Below are positions 30,960 through 39,405 of a stretch of DNA of 64,000 nt, piece after piece. The position numbers were made by a program, and so were the translations under genes. Below the pieces are notes generated by a model. That model was not told the DNA's origin and searched no databases. It saw only the letters and a list, made by a program, of their open reading frames with translations. This DNA comes from Williamsia soli (lineage in GTDB: Bacteria > Actinomycetota > Actinomycetes > Mycobacteriales > Mycobacteriaceae). Every line of letters starts with the position of its first letter. Position 1 is the stretch's first letter. The stretch covers positions 434,001 to 498,000 of the forward strand of contig NZ_JAFRDR010000001.1 of NCBI RefSeq assembly GCF_017377795.1, written 5' to 3'.

Positions 30960-30978
30960 GAAGGTTAGCCTTGCCAAC
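30960..30978. promoter_or_regulatory. IdeR/DtxR-type iron box overlapping a leaderless promoter
   Basis: On the minus strand GTTGGCAAGGCTAACCTTC matches about 13 of 19 IdeR consensus positions, with an intact AGGCTAACCT core. TAACCT (30967 down to 30962) fits a -10, with 6 nt to the ATG at 30955 and no ribosome binding site, so the transcript is probably leaderless. This is the same arrangement as at 12714. Confidence 0.78.
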
Positions 30979-31070
30979 AATGTGCGAACTAGGGGGGTGA
31001 GACGGCCGCGACCGGTCTGCGATATGCCGGGCACTTGAACCGAACAAGCGCTCGGCCATATGGTGCGGTG

Positions 31071-31847
31071 GTGGAAATCAATGGAGCAAGTGCAATCGTT
31101 ACGGGTGGGGCATCGGGAATCGGTGCCGCGGTGGCGCGTCAACTCGCCGCCTTGGGTGCCAAGGTCGTCATCGCCGACCTGCAGGCCGACAAGGGCGAGG
31201 CGCTCGCCAAGGAGATCGGTGGGGCATTCGTCAGCGTCGACGTGACCAAGACCGAGCAGATCGAGGCAGCCGTCAACAAAGCGCTCGAACTGGGACCGGT
31301 TCGTGCGCTGGTGAACTCGGCGGGGATCGGGTCGGCGCAGCGAACCATCGGCCGCGATGGCGAGTTCTCGTCGGCGCACGACATCGAGGCCTTCAAGAAG
31401 GTCATCAACATCAACCTGATCGGTAGCTTCGACGCGACCCGGCTGGCAGCGACCGCCATCAGCCGCAGCGAGCCCACCGAGACCGGCGAAAAGGGTGCAA
31501 TCGTGTCCCTCGCCAGCGTGGCCGCCTTCGACGGACAGATCGGACAGGCCGCCTACTCGGCGTCCAAGGGCGGCATCGTCAGCCTGACCCTGACCGTGGC
31601 CCGCGATCTCGCAGCCGCAGGAATCCGGAACAACACCGTCGCCCCGGGCCTGATCGAGACCCCGATCTACGGCACCGGCCCCGAATCGGAGGCATTCAAG
31701 GCCAAGCTGGGCGAGAGCGTGCTCTACCCGCGCCGTCTCGGTACCCCTGATGAACTGGCCTCGATGGTCGTCGAGCTGATCACCAACTCGTACATGAACG
31801 GTGAGGTCGTCCGCGTCGACGGCGGCGTTCGCCTCCCACCGAAGTAA
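31071..31847 (+). CDS. Short-chain dehydrogenase, HSD10/3-hydroxyacyl-CoA dehydrogenase type
   Basis: NAD(H)-binding SDR of about 258 residues from the chosen start. TGGASGIGAAV dinucleotide motif, VNSAGIGS, catalytic Ser in SLASVAAF and YSASK, ending VRVDGGVRLPP. The pattern (long catalytic-loop insertion after NSAGI, PGLIETPIYG) resembles 17-beta-HSD10-like enzymes and mycobacterial Rv1144, which act on 3-hydroxyacyl-CoAs. GTG codons at 31068 and 31071 are the likely starts because family members begin MEINGASAIVTG; the open frame from 31035 would add a non-homologous tail. Confidence 0.88.
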   Translation: MEINGASAIVTGGASGIGAAVARQLAALGAKVVIADLQADKGEALAKEIGGAFVSVDVTKTEQIEAAVNKALELGPVRALVNSAGIGSAQRTIGRDGEFSSAHDIEAFKKVININLIGSFDATRLAATAISRSEPTETGEKGAIVSLASVAAFDGQIGQAAYSASKGGIVSLTLTVARDLAAAGIRNNTVAPGLIETPIYGTGPESEAFKAKLGESVLYPRRLGTPDELASMVVELITNSYMNGEVVRVDGGVRLPPK

Positions 31848-31859
31848 CCCCTGCACGCA

Positions 31860-31928
31860 CAAACCCACCCGTTCCGGTCAAAACCACGAGGCGCACACCC
31901 TTGGTGTTGCCTAGAGCGGGTGGGTTTG
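31860..31928. terminator. Nested inverted repeats between convergent genes
   Basis: CAAACCCACCCG (31860-31871) and its exact complement (31917-31928) enclose a smaller hairpin at about 31890-31911 (ACACC/GGTGT core). On the minus strand the inner hairpin is followed by TCGTGGTTTT, so it can end transcription of the CitE-like gene. The outer arms could serve the SDR gene. Confidence 0.55.
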
Positions 31929-31933
31929 CCGGC

Positions 31934-32779
31934 TCAGGACGGTACTACGCCGAATTCGCTGGCGAGCTCCGTGATTCGCTCGGCGCGTTTGAGGCGGGGG
32001 AGGTCGCTGCCGTCGCGGACGACGCGTCCGCGGGCCTCGAAGTCCGAGAGGAAGCCGGTTGCCCAGGCGGTGTCTTCGGGGCTCGGGCTGATGACGGTGT
32101 TGATCACACCCGTGTGGGCCGGATCGAGGCACAGCTTGCCGGTGAGTCCGAATGACACACTCGTAGAAGTCTTTTGCCGCAGAACCGCCTTGTCGTCGGT
32201 GACCGCGGGCCCGTCGATGGGTCCGGTCAAACCGGCCACTCGGCTGGCGACCACCAGTCGCGAGCGGGGATACGCCATCACCAGATCGTCTGCGTCGGTG
32301 GCGGTGTCGCGCCGGTAGTCGCCGCTGCCGAAGGCCAGTCGCAGGACCCCGCGCCGGCGGGCGATGTCGACGGCGTTCTCGATCCCCATCGCCGACTCTA
32401 TGAGCGGTATCACCGGCACCCGCCCGCCGAGTCGGTCATAGGTCTCGTCGACTTGATCGGGGTATTCGGTTTTGGCCAGCATGACGCCGCCGAGTCCCGA
32501 TGCGCCGCGGAGATGATCGACGTCCTCGGACCAGAACGGCGTGGTCCGGTCGTTGATCCGAACCCAGGCGCCGGCGCCGCGGAGCCAGTCGGCGACGCTG
32601 TCGCGGGCACCGCATTTCGCGGCCGGATCGACGGCGTCCTCTATGTCGAGGATGATCTGGTCGGCCTGCGATCGAGCGGCCGCCATGTACGCGGGCCGGA
32701 CCGAGGCGTTCACCAACAACCAAGAACGAGCGATGGTTGCGTCGATGCGGGGGCGGGGCTGCACATCATCTGGTGACAT
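31934..32779 (-). CDS. CitE-like HpcH/HpaI aldolase/citrate lyase family protein
   Basis: 281 residues, a TIM-barrel lyase or acyl-CoA thioesterase of the CitE superfamily. Motifs: SWLLVNASVRPAYMAAARS, IILDIEDAV, VMLAKTEYP, PLIESAMGIEN (metal-ligand Glu region) and FGSGDYRRD (Asp). There are no citrate lyase alpha or gamma genes nearby, so it is not a citrate lyase complex. Mycobacterial relatives (Rv2498c type) act on short hydroxyacyl- or malyl-CoA esters. The exact substrate is not determinable here. Confidence 0.85.
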   Translation of the reverse strand: MSPDDVQPRPRIDATIARSWLLVNASVRPAYMAAARSQADQIILDIEDAVDPAAKCGARDSVADWLRGAGAWVRINDRTTPFWSEDVDHLRGASGLGGVMLAKTEYPDQVDETYDRLGGRVPVIPLIESAMGIENAVDIARRRGVLRLAFGSGDYRRDTATDADDLVMAYPRSRLVVASRVAGLTGPIDGPAVTDDKAVLRQKTSTSVSFGLTGKLCLDPAHTGVINTVISPSPEDTAWATGFLSDFEARGRVVRDGSDLPRLKRAERITELASEFGVVPS

Positions 32780-32846
32780 GTGGTCAGTGTGACGACGCCG
32801 GTGACGTCAGTCATCCTTGTGTGCATTTCGTTCATGTGCAACGAAA

Positions 32847-32880
32847 AAGTGGGCCGTCCCCCGACCGGGCCGACCCACTT
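32847..32880 (-). terminator. Terminator of the acyl-CoA dehydrogenase gene
   Basis: An imperfect inverted repeat with arms AAGTGGG and CCCACTT plus internal G/C pairing lies just past the stop at 32894. On the minus strand it is followed by TTTTTCGTT, a good intrinsic terminator. Confidence 0.8.
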
Positions 32881-32893
32881 CTTCGTCAGATTG

Positions 32894-34726
32894 CTAGAAC
32901 GATGCTTCGTCCAGCTCCATGACGTCATTGTCGATCTTCTCGACGATGCCCCGCGTTGCGGTGAGGTCCGGCAGCACATTCTTCGCGAAGAACGTTGCCA
33001 CGGCAACCTTGCCGTTGTAGAACGCGGTGTCCGCCTCGGAGGTACCTGCATCCAGGGCGTTGAGTGCGACCTCGGCCTGCCGCAGCAGGAGCCAGCCGAT
33101 CATCAGATCTCCGACGCCCATCAGGAACCGGACGCTGCCCAGTCCCACCTTGTACAACTCACTCGGCTGCTCCTGGGCACCCATGAGGAAACCGGTCAGG
33201 GTCGCCGCCATGCCCTGGACGTCGTCGAGTGCGGTCTTGAGCAACGCACGCTCGGTCTTGAGCCGGCCGTTGCCCGCCTCGGACTCGATGAACGTGCTGA
33301 TCTGTCCGGCGACATGTGCGAGGGCCTGGCCCTTGTCGCGGATGATCTTGCGGAAGAAGAAGTCCTGAGCCTGGATTGCGGTGGTGCCCTCGTACAGCGA
33401 GTCGATCTTGGCGTCGCGGATGTACTGCTCGATGGGGTAATCCTGCAGGAAGCCGGAGCCACCCAGGGTTTGCAGCGATCCGATCAGCTGCTCGGAGGCC
33501 CGCTCGGAGCCGACGCCCTTCACGATCGGGAGCAGCAGATCGTTGACGCGGAAAGCCATTTCCTTGTCGGCCCCGGACACGAGCTTCGCGGCAGCGAGGT
33601 CCTGGTGGGATGCGGTGTACAGGTATACCGCACGCAGGCCCTCGGAGTACGCCTTCTGCATCATCAGCGAGCGGCGTACGTCCGGGTGATGGGTGATGGA
33701 GACGCGAGGCGCTGCCTTGTCGGTCATCTGGGTCATGTCTGCACCCTGGATGCGCTCTTTTGCGTACTCGAGGGCGTTCAGGTACCCGGTGGACAGGGTG
33801 GCGATCGCCTTGGTGCCCACCATCATTCGAGCGTGCTCGATGACGTCGAACATCTGCGCGATGCCGTCGTGTACCTCGCCGACGAGCCAGCCCTTGGCCG
33901 GGACGCCGTGCTGGCCGAACGTCAGTTCGCAGGTCGCCGAGACCTTGAGGCCCATCTTGTGCTCGACACCCGTGACGAAAACGCCGTTGCGCTCGCCGAG
34001 CTCACCGGTCTCGTGGTCGAAATGGAACTTGGGGACGAAGAACAAGGACAGTCCCTTGGTGCCCGGGCGCGCGCCTTCGGGGCGGGCCAGGACCAGGTGG
34101 ATGATGTTCTCGGTCATGTCCTGGTCGGCCGAGGTGATGAACCGCTTCACGCCGTCGATGTGCCAGGTGCCGTCGTCCTGCTTGATGGCCTTGGTGCGGG
34201 CGGCGCCGACGTCGGATCCGGCGTCGGGCTCGGTGAGGACCATGGTGGCGCCCCAGCCGCGCTCGGCGCTGATGGTGGCCCACTTCTTCTGCTCTTCGGT
34301 GCCGTTGTTGTAAAAGATGTTGGAGAAGCCTGCGCCCGCGGCGTACATGAAGGCCGCCGGGTTGGCGCCGAGCAGCAGTTCACCGATCGCCCAGTACAGC
34401 GACCGCGGGGCGGGCAGGCCGCCGAGTTCTTCTTCGATGCCCAGTTTGTCCCAGCCACCGTCGATCATGGTCTGGTACGACTTCTTGAACGATTCGGGGA
34501 TCGTGACGCTGTGGTCCTCGGGGTTGAACACCGGGGGATTGCGGTCGGCATCGGCGAAGGATTCGGCCAGTGGGCCCTCGGCGAGGTTCTTCACCTCGCG
34601 GAGCATGTCGATGGCGGTCTCTTTGTCGAGATCGCCGAAGTCACCGCTGGCCAGGACCTCCTCGAGCTGGAACAGCTCGAACAGGTTGAAGTGGAGGTCG
34701 CGGAGATTGCTCTTGTAATGCCCCAT
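32894..34726 (-). CDS. fadE5: Acyl-CoA dehydrogenase, FadE5 type
   Basis: 610 residues starting [17 protein letters not shown], the start typical of mycobacterial FadE5 (about 611 residues). Carries the acyl-CoA dehydrogenase signatures [14 protein letters not shown] and [20 protein letters not shown], and the catalytic-Glu segment [12 protein letters not shown]. It oxidises acyl-CoAs to 2-enoyl-CoAs using FAD in beta-oxidation. ATG at 34726 is preceded by AAAGGA; the open frame extends 45 codons further, but that part is not coding. A palindromic operator candidate lies about 78 bp upstream. The closeness to FadE5 rests on the N-terminus and length. Confidence 0.93.
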   Translation of the reverse strand: MGHYKSNLRDLHFNLFELFQLEEVLASGDFGDLDKETAIDMLREVKNLAEGPLAESFADADRNPPVFNPEDHSVTIPESFKKSYQTMIDGGWDKLGIEEELGGLPAPRSLYWAIGELLLGANPAAFMYAAGAGFSNIFYNNGTEEQKKWATISAERGWGATMVLTEPDAGSDVGAARTKAIKQDDGTWHIDGVKRFITSADQDMTENIIHLVLARPEGARPGTKGLSLFFVPKFHFDHETGELGERNGVFVTGVEHKMGLKVSATCELTFGQHGVPAKGWLVGEVHDGIAQMFDVIEHARMMVGTKAIATLSTGYLNALEYAKERIQGADMTQMTDKAAPRVSITHHPDVRRSLMMQKAYSEGLRAVYLYTASHQDLAAAKLVSGADKEMAFRVNDLLLPIVKGVGSERASEQLIGSLQTLGGSGFLQDYPIEQYIRDAKIDSLYEGTTAIQAQDFFFRKIIRDKGQALAHVAGQISTFIESEAGNGRLKTERALLKTALDDVQGMAATLTGFLMGAQEQPSELYKVGLGSVRFLMGVGDLMIGWLLLRQAEVALNALDAGTSEADTAFYNGKVAVATFFAKNVLPDLTATRGIVEKIDNDVMELDEASF

Positions 34727-34803
34727 TGCAGAATCCTTTGCAATCGTTGAACTGCTGTCGAAGTCGGGTGGCGAGTCGAACGCAGTCAGGCGTTCGGGCG
34801 CTA

Positions 34804-34821
34804 TGTTACTCGCCAGTAACA
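34804..34821. promoter_or_regulatory. Palindromic operator candidate upstream of fadE5-like gene
   Basis: TGTTACTCGCCAGTAACA is a perfect 7+7 bp inverted repeat with a 4-bp centre, 78 bp upstream of the ATG at 34726. The TTACT-n4-AGTAA form is typical of TetR-family operators. No TetR gene is adjacent, so the regulator would be encoded elsewhere (inference). Confidence 0.6.
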
Positions 34822-34915
34822 ACACAAATATACATCCGGATATTCCGGCGCACAAACGCAATGTCGATAACTAAAGATGACGTGCACCACACGAAAGACC
34901 CTTGATACAGGTGGG

Positions 34916-36172
34916 TCACGGCCGGCTGCGCGCCGCGAAAGCGCAGGCCCCGACCACCAGCACCACCACTCCGGCCACGACGGTGCTCAGACTCAGGCTG
35001 AAACCCAGCGCCAGGCATCCGATGACACCGAACGCAGGCAACACCCTGGCCGAGGCGACGCCGCGACGGGATGGCTCGCGACCTGCCAGCGACCATGCGC
35101 TCGCGTTGGCGACGGCGTAATAGACGAGCACGGAGAACGCAGAGAACCCGATGGCGTCCCGGACGTCCAGGGTGGCCACCAGGACGCCGACGACGATCCC
35201 GACAGCGATCTCGGCGTGCCGCGGAACGGCGTATCGCGGGTGGACCGTCGCGAGGATGCCGGGCAGGTAGCGGTCTCGGGCCATCGCCAGCGTCGTCCGG
35301 GACACCCCGAGGATGAGGGTCAGCAGCGCTCCGAGCGCGGCCACCGCGGCGCCGATCCGCACCACCGGCGCGAGGCCGTCGTGACCCGACAGCTGGACCA
35401 CGTCGACGAGAGGCGCCGACGACCCGCTCAGCGCGGTGTGCCCGACAACCAGCAACGCGGTGACGCCCACCAGTGCGTAGAGCGTCAGGACGATGACGAA
35501 TGAGATGGTGATGGCGCGCGAGATGGTGCGCTCGGGGTCGCGGACCTCTTCGCCCAGGGTGGCGATGCGGGCATACCCGGCAAACGCGAAGAACCAGAGG
35601 GCGGCGCCGCCGAGCACACCGCTGACGGTCGAGCCGCCGAGGTCCAGACGGTCGGTCGCGACGGCGGAGGAGGTGAGGCCGACGACGACCACCAGCACGA
35701 GGACAATTACCACCACCGCGACGATGAGCCGAAGTGCCCAGGCGGACTTGCTGATCCCGAAACAGTTCAGGGCGGTGAACGCGAGAACGGCGACCACCGC
35801 GACGGCGTGGGCCTGTTCGGGCCAGAGGTAGTACCCGGCCGTGAGCGCCATGGCGGCACAGGAGGCGGTCTTGCCGACCACGAAGCTCCAGCCGGCCAGA
35901 TGTCCCCAGAACCGACCTAGTTCCTCTCGGCCATAGACGTAGGTACCTCCTGCGGCCGGGTATGCCGTCGCGAGCCGGGCGGACGAGCGGGCGTTGCAGT
36001 AAGCGACTGCGGCCGCGAGGCCGAGCGCGAGGAGCACCCCGGGGCCGGCGGTCGCGGCGACCGGTGCCAGGGTCACGAAGATGCCTGCGCCGAGCATCGC
36101 ACCCAGGCCGGTGAGTACCGCGTCGGTGACACCGAGGCGGCGGTGCAGGGCCGGTTGTCCGGCAGTGCTCAT
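34916..36172 (-). CDS. APC-family amino acid permease
   Basis: 418 residues with about 12 hydrophobic segments. Starts RRLGVTDAVLTGLGAMLGAGIF, the helix-1 G-A-G-I-F signature of amino acid/polyamine/cation antiporters, and has AYPAAGGTYVYGREELG, FAFAGYARIATLGEEVRDPERTIS and SRTTLAMARDRYLP. Substrate is not predictable. The start was taken at ATG 36172 (MSTAG), which leaves a short polar N-terminus; the open frame continues much further upstream across the divergent synthetase gene without coding character. Alternative ATG at 36196. Confidence 0.88.
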   Translation of the reverse strand: MSTAGQPALHRRLGVTDAVLTGLGAMLGAGIFVTLAPVAATAGPGVLLALGLAAAVAYCNARSSARLATAYPAAGGTYVYGREELGRFWGHLAGWSFVVGKTASCAAMALTAGYYLWPEQAHAVAVVAVLAFTALNCFGISKSAWALRLIVAVVVIVLVLVVVVGLTSSAVATDRLDLGGSTVSGVLGGAALWFFAFAGYARIATLGEEVRDPERTISRAITISFVIVLTLYALVGVTALLVVGHTALSGSSAPLVDVVQLSGHDGLAPVVRIGAAVAALGALLTLILGVSRTTLAMARDRYLPGILATVHPRYAVPRHAEIAVGIVVGVLVATLDVRDAIGFSAFSVLVYYAVANASAWSLAGREPSRRGVASARVLPAFGVIGCLALGFSLSLSTVVAGVVVLVVGACAFAARSRP

Positions 36173-36265
36173 CCGTGGCCACTCTCTCGATCGCATGTGT
36201 TCATCGTTCCCACACCGCCGCCAACCACCAAATGAACTTCTGGGGTCCGGACGCGGTCGGGCACG

Positions 36266-36994
36266 ATGGAGGGCATGAGTGACGTGGTCGACGACGCAAT
36301 CGAAGGACGTTCCCCAGACGGGCCGCTGGTCCGCTGGATGGCTGCCGAAGGCGGCGATCGGGACCTCGCCCCCGCTGACTTGATCGAGATCGGCCACGGA
36401 CTGCGCAAGTTCATGCTGCCGTTCCAGTTCGCGATCAACGAGATCGTCACCAAGATCGAGATCCTTCGCGATGAGTTCGCCTACCTGAACGATTACAACC
36501 CGATCGAGCACATCAGCTCTCGGGTCAAGAGCCCGGAGAGTCTGCTCGCGAAGGCAAACCGGCGCGGCATACCGGTGGACCCGGAATCGCTGCAAAATCA
36601 GCTCGACGACATCGCCGGCGTACGGGTGACCTGCAGCTTCATCACCGACGCCTACCGGCTGACCGAGTTGTTGTGTGCCCAACCCGACGTGATGACGCTG
36701 CAGACCAAGGACTACATCGCCAACCCGAAGCCCAACGGCTACCGCGGACTGCACACGATCGTCGAGACTCCGGTCAACCTGAGCACGGGTCAGATCCCGG
36801 TGAAGGTCGAGCTCCAGGTCCGGACCATCGCAATGGACTTCTGGGCCAGCCTGGAGCACAAGATCTACTACAAGTACGACAAAGCCGTCCCGACCCATCT
36901 ACTCGATGAACTGACCGTCGCCGCCGACACCGCGAACACTCTCGACGAACGGATGCAGGCCATCCGGAACGAGATCCACGGCAGTAGACCCTGA
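36266..36994 (+). CDS. Small alarmone synthetase (RelA/SpoT nucleotidyltransferase domain only)
   Basis: 242 residues containing only the (p)ppGpp synthetase fold, with no hydrolase HD, TGS or ACT domains. Conserved segments: SRVKSPESLLAK, DIAGVRVTCSFITDAY, KDYIANPKPNGYRGLHTIVETP, VELQVRTIAMDFWASLEHKIYYKY. It transfers pyrophosphate from ATP to GTP/GDP. A second ATG at 36275 is a possible start. It is a single gene with a long inverted repeat overlapping its stop codon, divergent from the permease. Confidence 0.92.
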   Translation: MEGMSDVVDDAIEGRSPDGPLVRWMAAEGGDRDLAPADLIEIGHGLRKFMLPFQFAINEIVTKIEILRDEFAYLNDYNPIEHISSRVKSPESLLAKANRRGIPVDPESLQNQLDDIAGVRVTCSFITDAYRLTELLCAQPDVMTLQTKDYIANPKPNGYRGLHTIVETPVNLSTGQIPVKVELQVRTIAMDFWASLEHKIYYKYDKAVPTHLLDELTVAADTANTLDERMQAIRNEIHGSRP

Positions 36995-37063
36995 GATCGT
37001 CCCCCTGAGTGGGTGCCGAGGGCTATATGCCCGTGGGGGCTGCGCTCGGGGACGATCTCAGGG
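36989..37063. repeat. 16-bp perfect inverted repeat overlapping the synthetase stop codon
   Basis: CCCTGAGATCGTCCCC (36989-37004) and its exact complement (37048-37063) enclose 43 nt that contain a further GGGCTATATGCCC hairpin. The left arm contains the TGA of the synthetase. No T-tract follows on the plus strand, but CCCC precedes AAAAC on the nfo side. It may be a factor-independent terminator for both convergent genes or a dispersed palindromic element. Confidence 0.65.
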
Positions 37064-37077
37064 GAAAACAGAGCAGA

Positions 37078-37851
37078 TCAGGCCAGGGCCTTCTTCAAGT
37101 AGGCGATGTCGTCGGCGAGCCCCTCTTCGGGCGTCTCGAGGATGACCGGGGCACCGGCGGCCTTGATCACGGCGACCAGGACCTCGGGATCGATCTGGCC
37201 CTTCTCGAGATTGTCGTGCCGGTCGCGTCCCGAATCGAACTCGTCGCGCGAGTTGTTCAGGTGGACCAGGTCGATGCGGCCGGTGATGGCCTTGACGCGC
37301 TCGGCGATGTCGACGAGATCTTCGCCGCCGGCCCAGGCGTGGCAGGTGTCGAGGCAGAAGCCGGCGTTCTCGTATTCTCCGACCGCATCCCAGAGGCGGG
37401 CGATGTTGTCGAGGCTGCGGGCCATGGCGTGATCGCCGCCGGCGGTGTTCTCGATCAGGATGGGGACGGGGAAGCCGCCCTTCTCGTTGGCGCGCTCGAA
37501 GAGCTTGCGCCAGTTCTCGTATCCGTCTTTGGCGTCTTCGTCGTCGCGGAGATGACCGCCGTGGACGACGAGTCCGAACGCGCCCAGTTCTTTGGCTGCC
37601 AGGGCTTGATTGATGACGGCCTGCCGGGACGGCATGCGCAAGCGGTTGTTGAGGCTCGCGACGTTGATGCGGTACGAACTGTGGACCACCACGTCGATCG
37701 GCGAGTCACGGATTTCCGCGGCTTTGGGATGTGGTTTCGGCTTGCCCCACTCCTGTGGATCTGTGACGAACATCTGTAACAACTCGGCGCCGAGTTCCTC
37801 GGCCCTGCCGATCGGATCACTGTCTTGTCGTACGTGGGCACCAATGCGCAT
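37078..37851 (-). CDS. nfo: Endonuclease IV (deoxyribonuclease IV)
   Basis: 257 residues, a TIM-barrel AP endonuclease that cuts 5' of abasic sites and trims 3' blocks in base excision repair. Metal-ligand motifs are visible: VVHSSYRINVAS, LVVHGGHL, ILIENTAGG, FCLDTCHAWAGG, HLNNSRDEFDSGRDRHDN, ILETPEEG. Length matches the mycobacterial Nfo. Start ATG at 37851. Confidence 0.95.
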   Translation of the reverse strand: MRIGAHVRQDSDPIGRAEELGAELLQMFVTDPQEWGKPKPHPKAAEIRDSPIDVVVHSSYRINVASLNNRLRMPSRQAVINQALAAKELGAFGLVVHGGHLRDDEDAKDGYENWRKLFERANEKGGFPVPILIENTAGGDHAMARSLDNIARLWDAVGEYENAGFCLDTCHAWAGGEDLVDIAERVKAITGRIDLVHLNNSRDEFDSGRDRHDNLEKGQIDPEVLVAVIKAAGAPVILETPEEGLADDIAYLKKALA

Positions 37852-38004
37852 GTCACCAGCTTAGGACGTGCTCACCCCTGCATTTGCCACACGGTGTTGT
37901 CTATTTGCTTGACGGCCGTATTTTTATCGAGGTTCCTCAGGTAAATCTGGGCCGGTGAGCGCACAGTGGACTTCGATGACTGTCCCGGGGAGAAGGTGGC
38001 GTGA

Positions 38005-39405
38005 ATGGAACGCTTGAGTGGGCTCGACGCATCGTTTCTCTATCTGGAGACGCGATCGCAGCTGATGCACATCGTGGGTTTGATCGAGCTCGACCCGACC
38101 ACCGTCGAAGGCGGCTATTCGTTCGAGAGGATGCGCGACGAGCTCTCGCGACGGATCGGCGCGCTGCCGACATTCCGGCGCAAGGTGCGCGACTCGATCG
38201 TCAATCTCGATCATCCGGTCTGGGTGGAGGACCGGCACTTCGACATCGAGCGGCATGTGCACAGGGTGGCCGTGCCTGCTCCGGGTGGGCAGCACGAGCT
38301 GGCCGAGTTCTGCGCCCATATCGCGGGGGTCCCACTCGACCGCAGCAAGCCGCTGTGGGAGATGTGGGTGATCGAGGGACTTGCCGACGGCAAGATCGCT
38401 GTGCTGCTCCGCATGCATCACGCCGGGGTGGACGGGGTGACGGCCTCGGATCTGCTGGCCCAGCTGTGCACCCTCACACCCGAGCCGCCCGAGCTGGACA
38501 AGGAAGTCCTGGCCCACACGGCAGGCGATGCGTCCTTCGCCGGGCTCGCGCTGGACGGTGCATGGCAGGTGGCGCGCCGCCCGCTCAGTTTTGCCAGGCT
38601 GTTGCCGAAGACCGCGCAGCTCCCGTTCGACTGGATCGCACGAGCGCTGCGGAACGAGGCGATGCCTGCCCCGTTCCGCGCGCCGCGGACCTCGTGGAAC
38701 AAATCGATCACTGCGCATCGCAGTATCGCGTACACGCAGGTCTCGCTGAGCGACCTCAAGCGCATCAAAGATCACTTCGACGTCAAACTCAACGACGTGG
38801 TGCTCAGTGTGTGCTCGGGTGCGCTGCGCGACTACCTCGACAACAATGACGAACTGCCGGACCAGCCACTGGTCGCGATGGTCCCGGTGTCGGTGCACGG
38901 GGAGAGCGACGCCGGTCTCGTCACCGAGGGGACCAACAAGGTGACGGGGATGTTCACCAAACTGCCGGTCGAGATCGCCGACCCGGTGGAGCGGATCAAG
39001 GCCATCGGTTCGCAGGTGCGCACGGCCAAGGACCATCACGGGTCGATGGACTCGAACCTGCTCCGCGGCTGGGCGCAATTCGTACCGCCTGCGACGCTGG
39101 GCATGGCGATGAAGCTGTACTCGTCGCAGGAACTGGCCGAACGGCATCCGGTGATCTACAACCTGGTGATCTCGAACGTGCCCGGACCGGACTTCCCGCT
39201 GTATTACCTCGGCGCCAAGATCGAGGCGATGTATCCACTCGGGCCGGTGTTCCACGGGGCGGGCATGAACATCACCGTGTTCTCCCAGAACGGTCTGCTC
39301 AACATCGGTGTCATCGCGTGCAAAGAGTTGGTACCCGACCCATGGCCGATCATGAGGGCGTTCGAGGAAGAGGTGAAGTCGCTGCTAGAAGCCTGCGATC
39401 CCTGA
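38005..39405 (+). CDS. Wax ester synthase/diacylglycerol acyltransferase (WS/DGAT)
   Basis: 466 residues. Starts MERLSGLDASFLYLETRSQLMH as in the mycobacterial Tgs family and carries the catalytic MHHAGVDG (HHxxxDG) near residue 138, plus KLNDVVLSVCSGALRDYL and YNLVISNVPGPDFPLYYLGA. It joins fatty acyl-CoA to diacylglycerol or fatty alcohol to make storage triacylglycerol or wax. AAGGTGG precedes the ATG. Its 3' end overlaps the convergent hydrolase by 56 bp. Confidence 0.95.
   Translation: MERLSGLDASFLYLETRSQLMHIVGLIELDPTTVEGGYSFERMRDELSRRIGALPTFRRKVRDSIVNLDHPVWVEDRHFDIERHVHRVAVPAPGGQHELAEFCAHIAGVPLDRSKPLWEMWVIEGLADGKIAVLLRMHHAGVDGVTASDLLAQLCTLTPEPPELDKEVLAHTAGDASFAGLALDGAWQVARRPLSFARLLPKTAQLPFDWIARALRNEAMPAPFRAPRTSWNKSITAHRSIAYTQVSLSDLKRIKDHFDVKLNDVVLSVCSGALRDYLDNNDELPDQPLVAMVPVSVHGESDAGLVTEGTNKVTGMFTKLPVEIADPVERIKAIGSQVRTAKDHHGSMDSNLLRGWAQFVPPATLGMAMKLYSSQELAERHPVIYNLVISNVPGPDFPLYYLGAKIEAMYPLGPVFHGAGMNITVFSQNGLLNIGVIACKELVPDPWPIMRAFEEEVKSLLEACDP

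Noticed and set aside
31934-34726. A citrate-lyase or beta-oxidation operon joining the CitE-like and FadE5-like genes
   Set aside because: A strong terminator (32847-32880) separates them and no citrate lyase subunits are present.
32780-34750. 656-codon open frame on the plus strand opposite the FadE5-like gene
   Set aside because: The minus strand encodes a full acyl-CoA dehydrogenase with ribosome binding site and terminator; the plus frame has no recognisable domain.
34916-36898. Longer (660-codon) version of the amino acid permease
   Set aside because: The extra N-terminal part is antisense to the alarmone synthetase and has no transmembrane or family character; the permease signature begins just after ATG 36172.
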